A stretch of DNA of 64,000 nt from Candidatus Competibacteraceae bacterium (GCA_016713505.1 JADJPA010000001.1:2617501-2681500), one strand, 5' to 3'; counted from the first letter of the stretch, positions 1 to 9,125 are shown. The notes: generated from the sequence alone by a model not told the origin. Translations and numbers: made by a program.

Positions 1-46
1 GAATGACGATCACCGACGATTCTGGTTCGGCGGGCTGTTTTTTCAT
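1..46 (-). CDS. Start of an ABC-transporter gene, probably the MlaF-like ATPase (partial)
   Basis: An ATG at 46 overlaps the stop codon of the upstream permease gene in the ATGA arrangement. It opens a frame (MKKQPAEPESSVIVI) that runs off the window edge. Only 15 codons are visible, so the identity comes from context: MlaE-family permeases are usually encoded next to an MlaF-type ATPase. The acidic lead-in followed by a hydrophobic strand is consistent with the first strand of an ABC ATPase domain. Confidence 0.5.
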   Translation of the reverse strand, partial: MKKQPAEPESSVIVI

Positions 47-1179
47 AGGCCCACGCCGCCCAGCACCACCGAGAATAGCGCATCGGCGGCGATCACCAGG
101 AAAATCGACTGCACCACGCTGACCGTGGTCTGCCGGCCGACGCTATCGGCGCCGCCGCGCACGTGGAAGCCCTGATAGCAGCCGACCAGCGCGATGATGG
201 CGGCGAACACCGGCGCTTTGCCGACTCCCAACAAGAACGAGGTTAAGGTCACCACCTGCGGCACCCGATCCAGAAAATCGCTGAAATTGACAGCCAGCAG
301 CGTCTGGGCCATGACCATGCCACCGAACACGCTGAGCGCGTCGGCGAACACCGTCAGCAACGGCAGCGCGACCACCAGCGCCAGCAATTTGGGTATCACC
401 AGCAAGTCCATGGGCGAAATGCCGATGGTGCGCAGCGCGTCCACCTCCTCGGTGATCTGCATGGTGCCGATCTGGGCGGTATAGGCCGAGCCGGTGCGGC
501 CGGCGACGATGATGGCGGTGATCAGCGGCGCCAGCTCGCGCAACATGGTCAGCGAGATCAGCTCGACGATGAAGATGTTGGCGCCGTAGGCCTTGAGCTG
601 CTGGCCGCCCTGGTAGGCGATGACCACGCCCATCATAAACGACAGCAACGCGATGATCGGCAGCGCGTTGACGCCGGCATCCTCGATATTGCCAAACAGC
701 GCCCGCCAACGAAATCGGCCGGGCCGCAGCAGCAAGCGGCCCAGCGCCACCGCCGCCTCGCCGACGAAGCTCAGAAAGACCGTACTCGCGCTCAGGTGAA
801 ATGCAACCAACCTCCCCAGCCGCTCCAACGCACCCAGCCGCACCGGCGGGGCCGCTGCAACCCCGGCACTGGCGCGGCGTTCCCGAACCAACTCCAGCAA
901 CGCCTGATGTTCCGCGCGCAATCCAACCAACCGGACCGGCCGACCGGTCTGTTCCAGTTCGACGACGAGGTTGAGCAGGCGCAGCGCGCCGGTGGTATCG
1001 ATGGCACGGACGGCGGAACAATCCAGATCCAGCGCGCCAGACGGCCAGCGCACGCTTTGCAGGCGGCGGTCGAGACCCTGAATTCCATCGAGCGTCCAGC
1101 CGCCCGCGCACTGACACCGCTCCACCGCGCAGCGCACGACGGCGGAATCGATCGAGGGCGATGAAGGAACGGCCACCAT
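43..1179 (-). CDS. STAS domain-MlaE family ABC permease fusion
   Basis: This 378-residue protein has a cytoplasmic STAS-like domain at about residues 20-100 and then an MlaE/YrbE-type permease from about residue 125 with several long hydrophobic segments. MlaE proteins form the membrane core of Mla-type phospholipid transporters at the inner membrane. The short N-terminal hydrophobic stretch before the core (FLSFVGEAAVALG) and the LRELAPLITAIIVAGRTGSA region are typical of the family. E. coli MlaE has no fused STAS domain because MlaB is a separate protein, whereas fused forms are common elsewhere. The start is an ATG at 1179, 24 bp after the thermonuclease gene. The 3' end overlaps the next gene, so the two should be translationally coupled. 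The lipid substrate is inferred from family only. Confidence 0.88.
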   Translation of the reverse strand: MVAVPSSPSIDSAVVRCAVERCQCAGGWTLDGIQGLDRRLQSVRWPSGALDLDCSAVRAIDTTGALRLLNLVVELEQTGRPVRLVGLRAEHQALLELVRERRASAGVAAAPPVRLGALERLGRLVAFHLSASTVFLSFVGEAAVALGRLLLRPGRFRWRALFGNIEDAGVNALPIIALLSFMMGVVIAYQGGQQLKAYGANIFIVELISLTMLRELAPLITAIIVAGRTGSAYTAQIGTMQITEEVDALRTIGISPMDLLVIPKLLALVVALPLLTVFADALSVFGGMVMAQTLLAVNFSDFLDRVPQVVTLTSFLLGVGKAPVFAAIIALVGCYQGFHVRGGADSVGRQTTVSVVQSIFLVIAADALFSVVLGGVGL

Positions 1180-1203
1180 GCGAAAGCTGTCGTCTGAGTG
1201 GGT

Positions 1204-1812
1204 TTATCGTGGGTTCAACCGCCGCCAGGTCGCCGGGTCTTGCTGGCCGCCTGCTTTTGCCCAGATGCCGCGCCGGGCCTGTTTGGCTTCGGCCTGAGCC
1301 TGCTGGTAATCCGGCGAATGATTGTACTGTTGGTAGACCACCGCCTGCCCCAACCGGACCATTTCCAGACCCAGATCGCGCTCGTTGGCGACCACTTGCG
1401 CGACGGTCCGAGCGTAACGGTCATGATCCATCACCCGCAAGCTGATCGATCCGGAGCGCGGCAACAAGCCGCGCAACGCCTCGCGCGACCGGTCGCCCCA
1501 CGGCTCTTGCTTCATTTCCGGCGCGTCGATGCCAAATACCCTGACCTTGACCTCGCCCACGGGACAGCTCGCAACAAACGTATCACCATCGTAGATCGCT
1601 TTGACGGCACAGACCAACTCCGCTCCCTGGACCGTGGCCGACGGTAGCGCCTTAGGCTCGTGCAGGACGTAGCTGATGCCCACGACAGCCGCCGTCAACC
1701 CTCCCACTATCCAGGGGGAACTGGTTTTGCGGCGACGGGTGCGGTTCAGTTCACCGCGCAGGGTTTTTTGCAGCAGCTTCAACAGTTCCTGATTCACGGA
1801 GCTTGTCGGCAT
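1204..1812 (-). CDS. Membrane-anchored thermonuclease (SNase-like)
   Basis: This 202-residue protein has a basic N-terminus, a hydrophobic segment at about 34-50 and then a staphylococcal-nuclease-like domain from about residue 65. The DGDT motif (75-78), R91, D96 and E99 in VRVFGIDAPE, and R135 in DRYART match the calcium-binding and catalytic positions of the family (Arg35, Asp40, Glu43 and Arg87 of the staphylococcal enzyme). It probably degrades nucleic acid at the periplasmic face. The chosen ATG lies inside the 3' end of fghA, giving an overlap of about 60 bp. A GTG six codons downstream is an alternative start. Confidence 0.85.
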   Translation of the reverse strand: MPTSSVNQELLKLLQKTLRGELNRTRRRKTSSPWIVGGLTAAVVGISYVLHEPKALPSATVQGAELVCAVKAIYDGDTFVASCPVGEVKVRVFGIDAPEMKQEPWGDRSREALRGLLPRSGSISLRVMDHDRYARTVAQVVANERDLGLEMVRLGQAVVYQQYNHSPDYQQAQAEAKQARRGIWAKAGGQQDPATWRRLNPR

Positions 1813-2623
1813 GGTAGGCGAGATGTTCGCCGATGAAGGTGGCGATGAAGTGGTAGCTGTGATCGTAACCCTCCTGCCAGCGCAAGGTCAGCGGAAACTT
1901 GCGGGCCGCGCAGATCCGCTCCAGCGAGTTCGGATGTAACTGCTGGGCGAGAAATTCATCGTCCGTTCCCTGATCGACCAGCAACGGCAAGGCCGCCGCG
2001 CCGTCCTCGATCAAGCGAGTGGCGTCGTAAGCGGCCCAGGTCTCACGGTCATTGCCCAAATAGGCTTTGAAGCAACCTTGCCCCCAACCGCAGGCCATCG
2101 GGTGACAGATCGGCGCGAAGGCGGACACCGACCGATAAAAACCCGGCTCCTTCAACGCACAAATCAGCGCGCCGTGGCCGCCCATCGAATGACCGGTGAC
2201 GGCGCGCGCGCCGGTCAGCGGCAGTTTCGCCTCAACCAGCGCCGGCAACTCGCGGGTGACATAATCGTACATGTGGTAATGGTTCGACCACGGCGCTTGG
2301 GTGGCGTCGACGTAAAACCCCGCGCCCTGACCGAGATCGTAGCGTTCCGGCACGTCCGGCACGTCCGCGCCGCGCGGGCTGGTGTCGGGGATGATCAACG
2401 CCAGCCCGAATTCCGCCGCATAACGTTGCGCTCCGGCCTTGACCCGGAAATTGTCGTCGGTGCAGGTCAGGCCGGACAACCAATAGACCGCCGGGACTTT
2501 TTCCTTTTCGGCGATGGGCGGCAAATAGACCGAAAAAGTCATGTCGCAATCGCAAGCGTGCGAGCGGTGGCGGTAACGGTTCAGCCGGCCGCCGAATTCC
2601 TTGATCGACTCAATGTGCTCCAC
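1751..2623 (-). CDS. fghA: S-formylglutathione hydrolase
   Basis: This 290-residue alpha/beta hydrolase hydrolyses S-formylglutathione to formate and glutathione, the last step of glutathione-dependent formaldehyde detoxification. The nucleophile elbow GHSMGG places the serine at about residue 146. The acid (in VDQGTDDEF) and histidine (in YDHSYHF) follow in the family order. The start is GTG, 13 bp downstream of the adhC stop codon and behind a G-rich ribosome-binding stretch. The C-terminus is about ten residues longer than usual and overlaps the thermonuclease gene. Pairing with adhC supports the function. Confidence 0.94.
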   Translation of the reverse strand: MEHIESIKEFGGRLNRYRHRSHACDCDMTFSVYLPPIAEKEKVPAVYWLSGLTCTDDNFRVKAGAQRYAAEFGLALIIPDTSPRGADVPDVPERYDLGQGAGFYVDATQAPWSNHYHMYDYVTRELPALVEAKLPLTGARAVTGHSMGGHGALICALKEPGFYRSVSAFAPICHPMACGWGQGCFKAYLGNDRETWAAYDATRLIEDGAAALPLLVDQGTDDEFLAQQLHPNSLERICAARKFPLTLRWQEGYDHSYHFIATFIGEHLAYHADKLRESGTVEAAAKNPAR

Positions 2624-2636
2624 CGGCGCGACCCCC

Positions 2637-3746
2637 CTAGAAAATGATGACGGAACGGATGCTCTTGCCCTCGTGCATCAGGTCGAAGGCGGTGTTGATG
2701 TCCTCCAGCGGCATCGTGTGCGTCACCATGCTATCCAGCTCGATCTTGCCCTGGAGATAGCTCTCCACGTAACCGGGCAACTGAGTGCGGCCCTTGACTC
2801 CGCCGAAGGCGGTGCCTTTCCAGGTACGGCCGGTGACCAGTTGGAACGGACGGGTGCGGATTTCCTGGCCGGCTCCGGCCACGCCGATGATGGTGGCGAC
2901 GCCCCAGCCCATATGACAGCACTCCAAGGCTTGCCGCATCACGTTGACGTTGCCGATGCACTCGAAGGAATAATCCACCCCGCCGGCGGTCATCTCTTTG
3001 ATGGCTTCAACCAGATCGCCGCTGACATCCTTCGGATTGAGGGTGTCGGTCGCGCCCAAGGCGGTCGCCATGGCGAATTTATCGGGATTGAGATCGATGG
3101 CGATGATCCGCCCGGCCTTCGCCATCACCGCGCCCTGAATCACCGACAGGCCGATGCCGCCGAGGCCGAACACCGCCACCGTCGCGCCCGGCTCGACCTT
3201 GGCGGTGTTCAACACCGCACCGATGCCGGTGGTGACGCCACAGCCGAGCAAGCAAACCTTGTCCAGCGGCGCGGCCGGATTGATCTTGGCCAGCGCGATT
3301 TCCGGCACCACGGTATATTCGGCGAAGGTCGAGCAGCCCATGTAGTGAAACAGCGGCTGGCCCTTGCAGGAAAAACGGCGGGTGTGATCGGGCATGTAGC
3401 CGGTCCAGACCGTGGCGGCGATGGACTGACACAGATTGGATTTGGTGGAGCGGCAATACGCGCACTCGCCGCACTCCGGGATATAAAGTGGGATGACGTG
3501 ATCGCCGGGCTTCAAACCCTTGACGCCGGGGCCGCATTCCACCACCTCGCAGCCGCCTTCATGGCCCAGAACACACGGAAACGCCCCCTCGGGATCGTCG
3601 CCGGACAAGGTGAAAGCGTCGGTGTGGCAGACGCCGGTCGCCACCACCTTCAGCAATACCTCGCCGTCCTTCGGGCCTTCCACCTCCACCTGTTCGATCG
3701 CCAGCGGTTTTTTCGGCTCCCAAGCTACGGCGGCGCGCGCTTTCAT
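2637..3746 (-). CDS. adhC: S-(hydroxymethyl)glutathione dehydrogenase / class III alcohol dehydrogenase
   Basis: This 369-residue zinc-dependent alcohol dehydrogenase oxidises the formaldehyde-glutathione adduct to S-formylglutathione with NAD+. Catalytic zinc ligands are C40, H62 and the Cys in LLGCGVTTG. The structural zinc ligands are C92, C95, C98 and C106. The NAD-binding glycine motif GLGGIGLS is intact. Its length is normal for class III enzymes (FrmA/AdhC). GAGGAA precedes the ATG at a suitable distance. It lies in an apparent metY-adhC-fghA transcription unit. No frmR-like repressor gene is seen next to it. Confidence 0.96.
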   Translation of the reverse strand: MKARAAVAWEPKKPLAIEQVEVEGPKDGEVLLKVVATGVCHTDAFTLSGDDPEGAFPCVLGHEGGCEVVECGPGVKGLKPGDHVIPLYIPECGECAYCRSTKSNLCQSIAATVWTGYMPDHTRRFSCKGQPLFHYMGCSTFAEYTVVPEIALAKINPAAPLDKVCLLGCGVTTGIGAVLNTAKVEPGATVAVFGLGGIGLSVIQGAVMAKAGRIIAIDLNPDKFAMATALGATDTLNPKDVSGDLVEAIKEMTAGGVDYSFECIGNVNVMRQALECCHMGWGVATIIGVAGAGQEIRTRPFQLVTGRTWKGTAFGGVKGRTQLPGYVESYLQGKIELDSMVTHTMPLEDINTAFDLMHEGKSIRSVIIF

Positions 3747-3786
3747 GGCTTCGATTCCTCAAATGATTGTGGCTTGTCGGATGCGG

Positions 3787-5061
3787 CTACTTCGCCGCCG
3801 CCAGGGCTTGTTCCAGATCGGCGAGGATATCGTCGATGTGCTCGATACCGATGGACAGCCGCACCAGATCTTCGCTGACGCCGGCTTTGGCCAACTCCGC
3901 CGGCGACAGTTGCCGGTGGGTGGTGGTCGCCGGATGGCAGGCCAATGACTTGGCGTCGCCGATGTTGACCAGCCGGGTCACCAGTTGCAGCGCGTCGATG
4001 AACTTGGCCCCGGCTTCGCGCCCGCTCTTGATGCCGAAGCTCAAGATGCTGGAACCGCGTCCGCCCATGTATTTATCCACCAGGGGCTTTTCCGGGCTGT
4101 CGGAAAGCGCCGGGTAGTTGACCCAGGCCACTTGCGGGTGATCGCGCAGATACTCGGCCGCTTTGACCGCGTTTTCGCAGTGGCGGTCCATCCGCACCGG
4201 CAACGTCTCGATGCCTTGCAGGATCAGGAAGCTGTTGAACGGCGAAATCGCCGCGCCGGTGTTGCGCAGCGGCACCACCCGCGCCCGGCCGATGAACGCC
4301 GCCGGTCCCAGCGCTTCGACGTAGACCACGCCGTGATAGGACGGATCGGGTTCGTTCAAGCGGGCGAAACGCACCTTGTGCTGATCCCACGGAAAGCGGC
4401 CGGAATCGACGATGACGCCGCCGATGCTGGTGCCGTGGCCGCCCATGTATTTGGTCAGGGCGTGCACCACGATATCCGCGCCGTGCTCGAACGGCCGGCA
4501 TAAATAAGGCGTCGGCACGGTGTTATCGACGATCAGCGGCACGCCCTGAGCGTGCGCGATATCAGCCAAGGCCCCAAAATCCACCACGTTGGCGGCCGGA
4601 TTGCCGATGGATTCGCAAAACACCGCCTTGGTCTTGCCATCGATCAGCCGGCCCATGGCCGCCGTGTCGCGATAGTCGGCGAAACGGACTTCGATGCCGT
4701 AGCGGGGCAGCGTGTGGGCGAACAGGTTATAGGTGCCGCCGTACAGGCTCGACGTGGTGACGAGGTTATCGCCGGCTTCGGTAATCGTCATGATCGCATA
4801 GGTGATCGCCGCCATGCCGGAGGCCACACCCAGCGCTCCGACGCCGCCCTCCAGCGCCGCCACCCGCTGCTCCAGCACGGCGGTGGTCGGATTCATGATC
4901 CGGGTATAAATGTTGCCCGGCACTTTCAAATCGAACAGGTCGGCGCCGTGCTGGGTGTCGTCGAAGGCGTAGGAGGTGGTTTGATAGATCGGAACGGCGA
5001 CGGCCTTGGTGGTCGGTTCCGGGGTATAGCCGCCGTGAATGGCGATGGTTTCGATTTTCAT
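3787..5061 (-). CDS. metY: O-acetylhomoserine sulfhydrylase (Cys/Met metabolism PLP enzyme)
   Basis: This 424-residue Cys/Met-metabolism PLP enzyme probably makes homocysteine from O-acetylhomoserine and sulfide. The pyridoxal phosphate lysine is K204 in ALTKYMGGHGTSIGG and the cofactor aspartate is D179 in LIVDNTVPTP. The length and the C-terminal NIGDAKSLACHPATTTHRQ region fit MetY rather than the shorter cystathionine enzymes (about 390 residues). It lies 40 bp upstream of adhC on the same strand. Confidence 0.92.
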   Translation of the reverse strand: MKIETIAIHGGYTPEPTTKAVAVPIYQTTSYAFDDTQHGADLFDLKVPGNIYTRIMNPTTAVLEQRVAALEGGVGALGVASGMAAITYAIMTITEAGDNLVTTSSLYGGTYNLFAHTLPRYGIEVRFADYRDTAAMGRLIDGKTKAVFCESIGNPAANVVDFGALADIAHAQGVPLIVDNTVPTPYLCRPFEHGADIVVHALTKYMGGHGTSIGGVIVDSGRFPWDQHKVRFARLNEPDPSYHGVVYVEALGPAAFIGRARVVPLRNTGAAISPFNSFLILQGIETLPVRMDRHCENAVKAAEYLRDHPQVAWVNYPALSDSPEKPLVDKYMGGRGSSILSFGIKSGREAGAKFIDALQLVTRLVNIGDAKSLACHPATTTHRQLSPAELAKAGVSEDLVRLSIGIEHIDDILADLEQALAAAK

Positions 5062-5116
5062 GGCTGCGGATTCCGTCGGTGATCAAGGAAGGACATAAAA
5101 AGTCTGGCTGCTAAAT

Positions 5117-6091
5117 TCAGGAAAGGAAGTGGTCATAGCCCAACCGCTCCAAATGAAAGGCTGAGCCCTCAGCGCCAACCAGCCGCAAACCCGCCTCGGC
5201 CGTGATCGCGCCGATGCGAGTGCAACGACAATCCCACGCCAGCACCGCGCTTTCCAATTGCGAAACCCGCTCCGCCGGCACGGTGAAGCATAGTTCGTAA
5301 TCGTCGCCGCCAGATAATGCGGTGGCGAACGCGACCTCACGGTCGAGGCTGGCGCTCAGCGCCGGTGACAGGGGCAGGCGATCCACCTCCAGCCGCGCGC
5401 CGGCCCCACTCCGCTTGAGAATATGGCCGAGGTCTTGCGCCAGCCCGTCGGAGATGTCGATGGCGGCGCTGGCGACTCCGCGCAACGCCACGCCTTGCGC
5501 GATGCGCGGCTGCGGTCGTTCCAACCGGGCTTGGAGATAGTCGCGATGCTCGGCGGCGACGGTGGTTTTGCCGTAAGCCACCGCCAGCGCCAAACCCGCA
5601 TCGCCCGGCGTGCCGGTGACATAAATCCCATCGCCCGGCTTCGCTCCGTCGCGACGCAACGCCAAACCGGGCGGCACGAAACCGTGCGCTTGTAAGGTGA
5701 TGACGGTCGTCGGTCCGTGCGTGGTGTCGCCGCCGACCACTTCCAGTTCGTAGCGGTCCGCCAGCGCGAACAACCCCCGGCGGAAGCGCGCCAACCACGC
5801 CTCGTCGGCCTGTGGCAACACCAACGCCAGCGTGGCCCAAGCCGGCGTCGCGCCCATCGCCGCTAGATCGCTCAAATTCACCGCCAGCGTCTTGTGGCCG
5901 ATGCCTTCCGGGTCGGCGCCGGCAAAGAAATGCACGTCCGACACCAGGGTATCCAGCGTCACCACCAGTTGTTGGCCGTCGGGCGGGAGCAGCAGGGCGC
6001 CATCGTCTCCGATCCCCAGCGCCACGTCGGCGCGGCGCACCCTCTGCGCGGAAAAATAGCGGTCGATCAGGGAAAATTCGGATGCGGGCAT
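5117..6091 (-). CDS. thiL: Thiamine-monophosphate kinase
   Basis: This protein phosphorylates thiamine monophosphate to the active diphosphate with ATP. The open frame extends further upstream, but the ATG at 6091 gives the usual ThiL N-terminus (SEFSLIDRYF) and a normal length of 324 residues. Family hallmarks are GIGDDGALL near residue 30, the VSDVHF segment, the VGGDTTHGP loop, the DISDGLAQDL motif and the late SGGDDYELCF motif. It is not next to nusB or pgpA, which often flank thiL in gammaproteobacteria. Confidence 0.93.
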   Translation of the reverse strand: MPASEFSLIDRYFSAQRVRRADVALGIGDDGALLLPPDGQQLVVTLDTLVSDVHFFAGADPEGIGHKTLAVNLSDLAAMGATPAWATLALVLPQADEAWLARFRRGLFALADRYELEVVGGDTTHGPTTVITLQAHGFVPPGLALRRDGAKPGDGIYVTGTPGDAGLALAVAYGKTTVAAEHRDYLQARLERPQPRIAQGVALRGVASAAIDISDGLAQDLGHILKRSGAGARLEVDRLPLSPALSASLDREVAFATALSGGDDYELCFTVPAERVSQLESAVLAWDCRCTRIGAITAEAGLRLVGAEGSAFHLERLGYDHFLS

Positions 6092-6140
6092 CAGAGAGCC
6101 GGGGCTCCGCCCGCTCTCTCTAAGGCCGGATCGGCAACCC

Positions 6141-6530
6141 TCATTGGCGCTGCCAATCCCGGCGGGAGGAAGAGATGGTGACGGTGAAACCGGCCACCAC
6201 ATCGCTCAGCGCCATGAGCATGATCAGGAAGAACGTGATGTTGGCCATGCGCGGCATGACCAGCAATTCGATCAAGGCAACAATGAAAACCACCAGCGAG
6301 AGCACATGATTGAGAATGGCGCCGCTGGAACTGCTGGTCGCGCGGTAGACTTCGACACACAACAGGATCAAGCCGAGCACCAGCAGCAGGTCGCCACCCC
6401 GGAACGGCAGCGTCGCGCCGGACAGCAGCGGTAACTGAAACCGCACCGCCTCCAGCCAAGCCGGCGCGGTCAGCGCAAACAGCGTGTACACCACCACGAC
6501 AATCGCAAGCAAGGGAAAACTGGCCATCAC
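6141..6530 (-). CDS. Small four-helix membrane protein, function unknown
   Basis: This 129-residue protein is strongly hydrophobic with about four transmembrane segments (residues 5-25, 45-63, 73-93 and 97-117). It ends in a short basic tail (SSSRRDWQRQ), probably cytoplasmic. I recognise no catalytic motif. It follows the fabB terminator and precedes thiL by 49 bp on the same strand, so it may share a transcript with thiL. A second ATG one codon in is an equally good start. Confidence 0.75.
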   Translation of the reverse strand: MMASFPLLAIVVVVYTLFALTAPAWLEAVRFQLPLLSGATLPFRGGDLLLVLGLILLCVEVYRATSSSSGAILNHVLSLVVFIVALIELLVMPRMANITFFLIMLMALSDVVAGFTVTISSSRRDWQRQ

Positions 6531-6542
6531 TTCTTCTCCACG

Positions 6543-6575
6543 GCAAACAACAAGGCCGCCTTGGGAAAGGCGGCC
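6543..6575 (-). terminator. Rho-independent terminator after fabA-fabB
   Basis: On the minus strand a 9-bp perfect stem (GGCCGCCTT with AAGGCGGCC, loop TCCC) is followed by TTGTTGTTTG. It begins 20 bp after the fabB stop codon and before the next gene. Confidence 0.85.
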
Positions 6576-6594
6576 CGGTCACGTCGGCTGCGCT

Positions 6595-7812
6595 TCAGGC
6601 CGCCAACCGGCGGAACACCAGCGTGGCGTTGGTGCCGCCGAAGCCAAAGCTGTTGGACATCACCACCTTGAGGTCGGCGTCATCGACCCGCTCCCGGACG
6701 ATGGGAAAACCTTCCGCCGCCGGATCGAGGGTTTCGATGTTGGCCGAAGCCGCGATAAACCGATTGTCCATCATCAGCAGCGAATAGATCGCCTCATGCA
6801 CGCCCGCCGCGCCCAAGGCGTGACCGGTCAGCGGTTTGGTGGAACTGATCGGCGGTATCCGCTCGCCGAACATCTCGCGCAGCGCCTCCAGTTCCCGGAT
6901 GTCGCCGACCGGCGTGCTGGTGCCGTGGGTGTTGATGTAATCCACCGGCTCGCCGACGCCTTCCAGCGCCTGTTTCATGCACCGCAAGGCGCCTTCGCCG
7001 GACGGTTGCACCATGTCGTAACCATCCGAGGTCGCGCCGTATCCGACCAGTTCGGCATAGATCCGCGCGCCGCGCCGGCGCGCGTGCTCCAGCTCCTCCA
7101 GCACCACCACCCCGCCGCCGCCGGAAATCACGAAGCCGTCGCGGTTGGCGTCGTAGGTGCGCGATGCGGTCCGCGGCGTGGCGTTGTACTTGGTGGAGAG
7201 CGCGCCCATCGCGTCGAACAGGTGGCTCAGGCTCCAGTGGACTTCCTCGCCGCCGCCGGCGAACACGATGTCTTGCTTGTTCCACTGAATCAGCTCGGCG
7301 CCGTGGCCGATGCAGTGCGCGCCGGTGGCGCAGGCGGAGCCGATGCTGTAATTCACGCCCTTGATCTTGAAGGGCGTGGCCAGACAGGCGGTGGTGGTGC
7401 TGCTCATGGTGCGCGGCACCATATACGGCCCGACCCGTTTCAAGCCCTTGTTGCGCAAAAGATCGGCGGCCTCGACCATATTCTGCGGGCTGCCGCCGCC
7501 GGTGCCGGTCACCAGCCCGGCGCGCGGGTTGGACACCAGCTCCTCCGGCAGCCGGGCATCTTCGATGGCCTCGCGCATGGCGATGTAGTTGAAGGCGGCG
7601 GCATCGCCCATGAACCGCAAGATTTTGCGGTCGATCCGCGCCGCCAGATCGAGCCGGATGGGGCCGCGCACGTGCGAGCGCAAACCCATCTCTTTGTAAT
7701 CTTCCGCGAATTCCAAGCCGCTGCGGCCTTGGCGCAGCGATTCCAACACTTCCCAGCGGTCGTTGCCGATGCTGGATACGATACCGATACCGGTAATCAC
7801 CACCCGTCTCAT
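6595..7812 (-). CDS. fabB: Beta-ketoacyl-ACP synthase I
   Basis: FabB elongates acyl-ACP with malonyl-ACP and is needed for unsaturated fatty acid synthesis. The protein is 405 residues from the ATG at 7812, which has GAGG upstream and gives the typical MRRVVITGIG start. An upstream TTG in frame overlaps fabA and is less likely. The active-site Cys is C161 in SIGSACATGAH. The two histidines are in NTHGTSTPVGD (about 296) and PLTGHALGAAG (about 331). It lies 11 bp after fabA, the classic gammaproteobacterial and alphaproteobacterial pair. Confidence 0.96.
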   Translation of the reverse strand: MRRVVITGIGIVSSIGNDRWEVLESLRQGRSGLEFAEDYKEMGLRSHVRGPIRLDLAARIDRKILRFMGDAAAFNYIAMREAIEDARLPEELVSNPRAGLVTGTGGGSPQNMVEAADLLRNKGLKRVGPYMVPRTMSSTTTACLATPFKIKGVNYSIGSACATGAHCIGHGAELIQWNKQDIVFAGGGEEVHWSLSHLFDAMGALSTKYNATPRTASRTYDANRDGFVISGGGGVVVLEELEHARRRGARIYAELVGYGATSDGYDMVQPSGEGALRCMKQALEGVGEPVDYINTHGTSTPVGDIRELEALREMFGERIPPISSTKPLTGHALGAAGVHEAIYSLLMMDNRFIAASANIETLDPAAEGFPIVRERVDDADLKVVMSNSFGFGGTNATLVFRRLAA

Positions 7813-7823
7813 CGTCGCTATCC

Positions 7824-8339
7824 TCAAAAGCCGTCGGTCGAGGTGAACAAGCCGACCCGCAAGTCTTTGCCGGTATAAATGGTCCGGCCGTCGACTTCCA
7901 GGTTCGCGTCGGCGATACCCATAACCAGTTTGCGCAAAATGACCCGCTTCATCTGAATGTGATAGGTCAACTTTCTGGCTTCGGGACGAACCTGGCCGGT
8001 GAACTTCACTTCACCGCAACCGAGCGCCCGGCCCCGCCCCTGGCCTCCCATCCAGCCCAGAAAAAATCCGACCAGCTGCCACATCGCATCCAGCCCCAGA
8101 CAACCCGGCATCACCGGATCGCCGATAAAGTGGCAGCCAAAAAACCAAAGATCGGGATGAATATCCAGTTCCGCGACGATCTCGCCCTTGCCATACTGCC
8201 CGCCTTCGGCGCCGATGTGGACGATGCGATCCACCATCAACATATTCGGCAACGGCAACTGCGCGTTACCGGGACCGAACAACTCGCCGCGGGCGCAGGC
8301 GATCAATTCTTCGCGACTGTAGCTGGATTGTTTGAGCAC
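7824..8339 (-). CDS. fabA: 3-hydroxydecanoyl-ACP dehydratase/isomerase
   Basis: FabA (171 residues) dehydrates 3-hydroxydecanoyl-ACP and isomerises the double bond, starting anaerobic-type unsaturated fatty acid synthesis. The catalytic residues H70 (WFFGCHF) and D84 (CLGLDAMWQLVGF) fall at the same numbers as in E. coli FabA. The start codon is GTG with AAGGG a little far upstream. It is first in the fabA-fabB operon. Confidence 0.96.
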   Translation of the reverse strand: MLKQSSYSREELIACARGELFGPGNAQLPLPNMLMVDRIVHIGAEGGQYGKGEIVAELDIHPDLWFFGCHFIGDPVMPGCLGLDAMWQLVGFFLGWMGGQGRGRALGCGEVKFTGQVRPEARKLTYHIQMKRVILRKLVMGIADANLEVDGRTIYTGKDLRVGLFTSTDGF

Positions 8340-8516
8340 GATCAGAAATACCCTTATATATCATCGAACTTGGAACAGCGGGATGCGGCCGACACCTTAA
8401 ATGACAAATTATAAGGGTTTTTTTTGCCGCACGGCCAATAAGTCCACCCTCGATCCGGCCTAACCGCACCCGATGAATCCCAGGCATACATCGTTCTGAA
8501 CACCACCCGAGGCCCC
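8340..8516 (-). promoter_or_regulatory. Probable fabA promoter region
   Basis: This gap between plsY and fabA is AT-rich on the fabA side. It has a perfect minus-strand TATAAT at 8408-8413, about 70 bp before the start codon. The best -35-like hexamer (TTGGCC, 8433-8438) sits at a long 19-bp spacing next to an A8 run, so the promoter assignment is tentative. I see no clear FabR or FadR operator. Confidence 0.4.
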
Positions 8517-9125
8517 TCAGGAGCGGTCGGTACCGATTTTACCCTCGGTGCCGGCCAACAAGTTGCGGATGTTAGAACGGTGCCGCCAGATCAACAAGCC
8601 GACCATGACCAAAACGGCGGCGAGATAGCCGCCCGGCAGACCAAACCACCAGGCGAACAACGGCGCCAGCGCCGCCGCCGTCAAGGCCGACAGCGAAGAA
8701 ACGCGCACGACGAAGGCCATGAACAGCCAAGTCACCAACGCCGCCAGCGCCACTGGCCAGGACAGGGCGAGGATAACACCGAATGCGGTCGCCACTCCCT
8801 TGCCGCCTTCGAAACCAAAGAACACCGGATATAAATGCCCCAAAAACGCCGCCAGCCCAGTCAGCGCCAGCCCGGTCTCCTCCAGCCCCGCCAGCCGGGC
8901 CAGCAGCACCGGCGCCAAGCCCTTGAGAAAATCGCCCGCCAAGGTGATGGCGGCGGCTTTCTTGCCGCCGAACCGCAGCACGTTGGTGGCCCCAGGATTG
9001 CGCGAACCCTCGCTGCGCGGATCGGGTAGGCCCATGATCCGGCAAACGATGATGGCGGTGGACACAGAGCCCGCCAGATAGCCCAAAACGACCGAAAGGA
9101 CGGTCGCGAATAGAGAGGTCGTCAT
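8517..9125 (-). CDS. plsY: Glycerol-3-phosphate acyltransferase PlsY
   Basis: PlsY (202 residues) is an integral inner-membrane enzyme that moves the acyl group from acyl-phosphate to glycerol-3-phosphate, the first step in phospholipid synthesis. Family motifs are visible: SVSTAIIVCR near the N-terminus, the DPRSEGSRNPGATNVLR loop and the GFEGGKGVATAFG loop. Hydrophobicity fits about five membrane helices. It is divergent from folB with about 100 bp between them, a common arrangement in gammaproteobacteria (ygiH-folB). Confidence 0.96.
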   Translation of the reverse strand: MTTSLFATVLSVVLGYLAGSVSTAIIVCRIMGLPDPRSEGSRNPGATNVLRFGGKKAAAITLAGDFLKGLAPVLLARLAGLEETGLALTGLAAFLGHLYPVFFGFEGGKGVATAFGVILALSWPVALAALVTWLFMAFVVRVSSLSALTAAALAPLFAWWFGLPGGYLAAVLVMVGLLIWRHRSNIRNLLAGTEGKIGTDRS

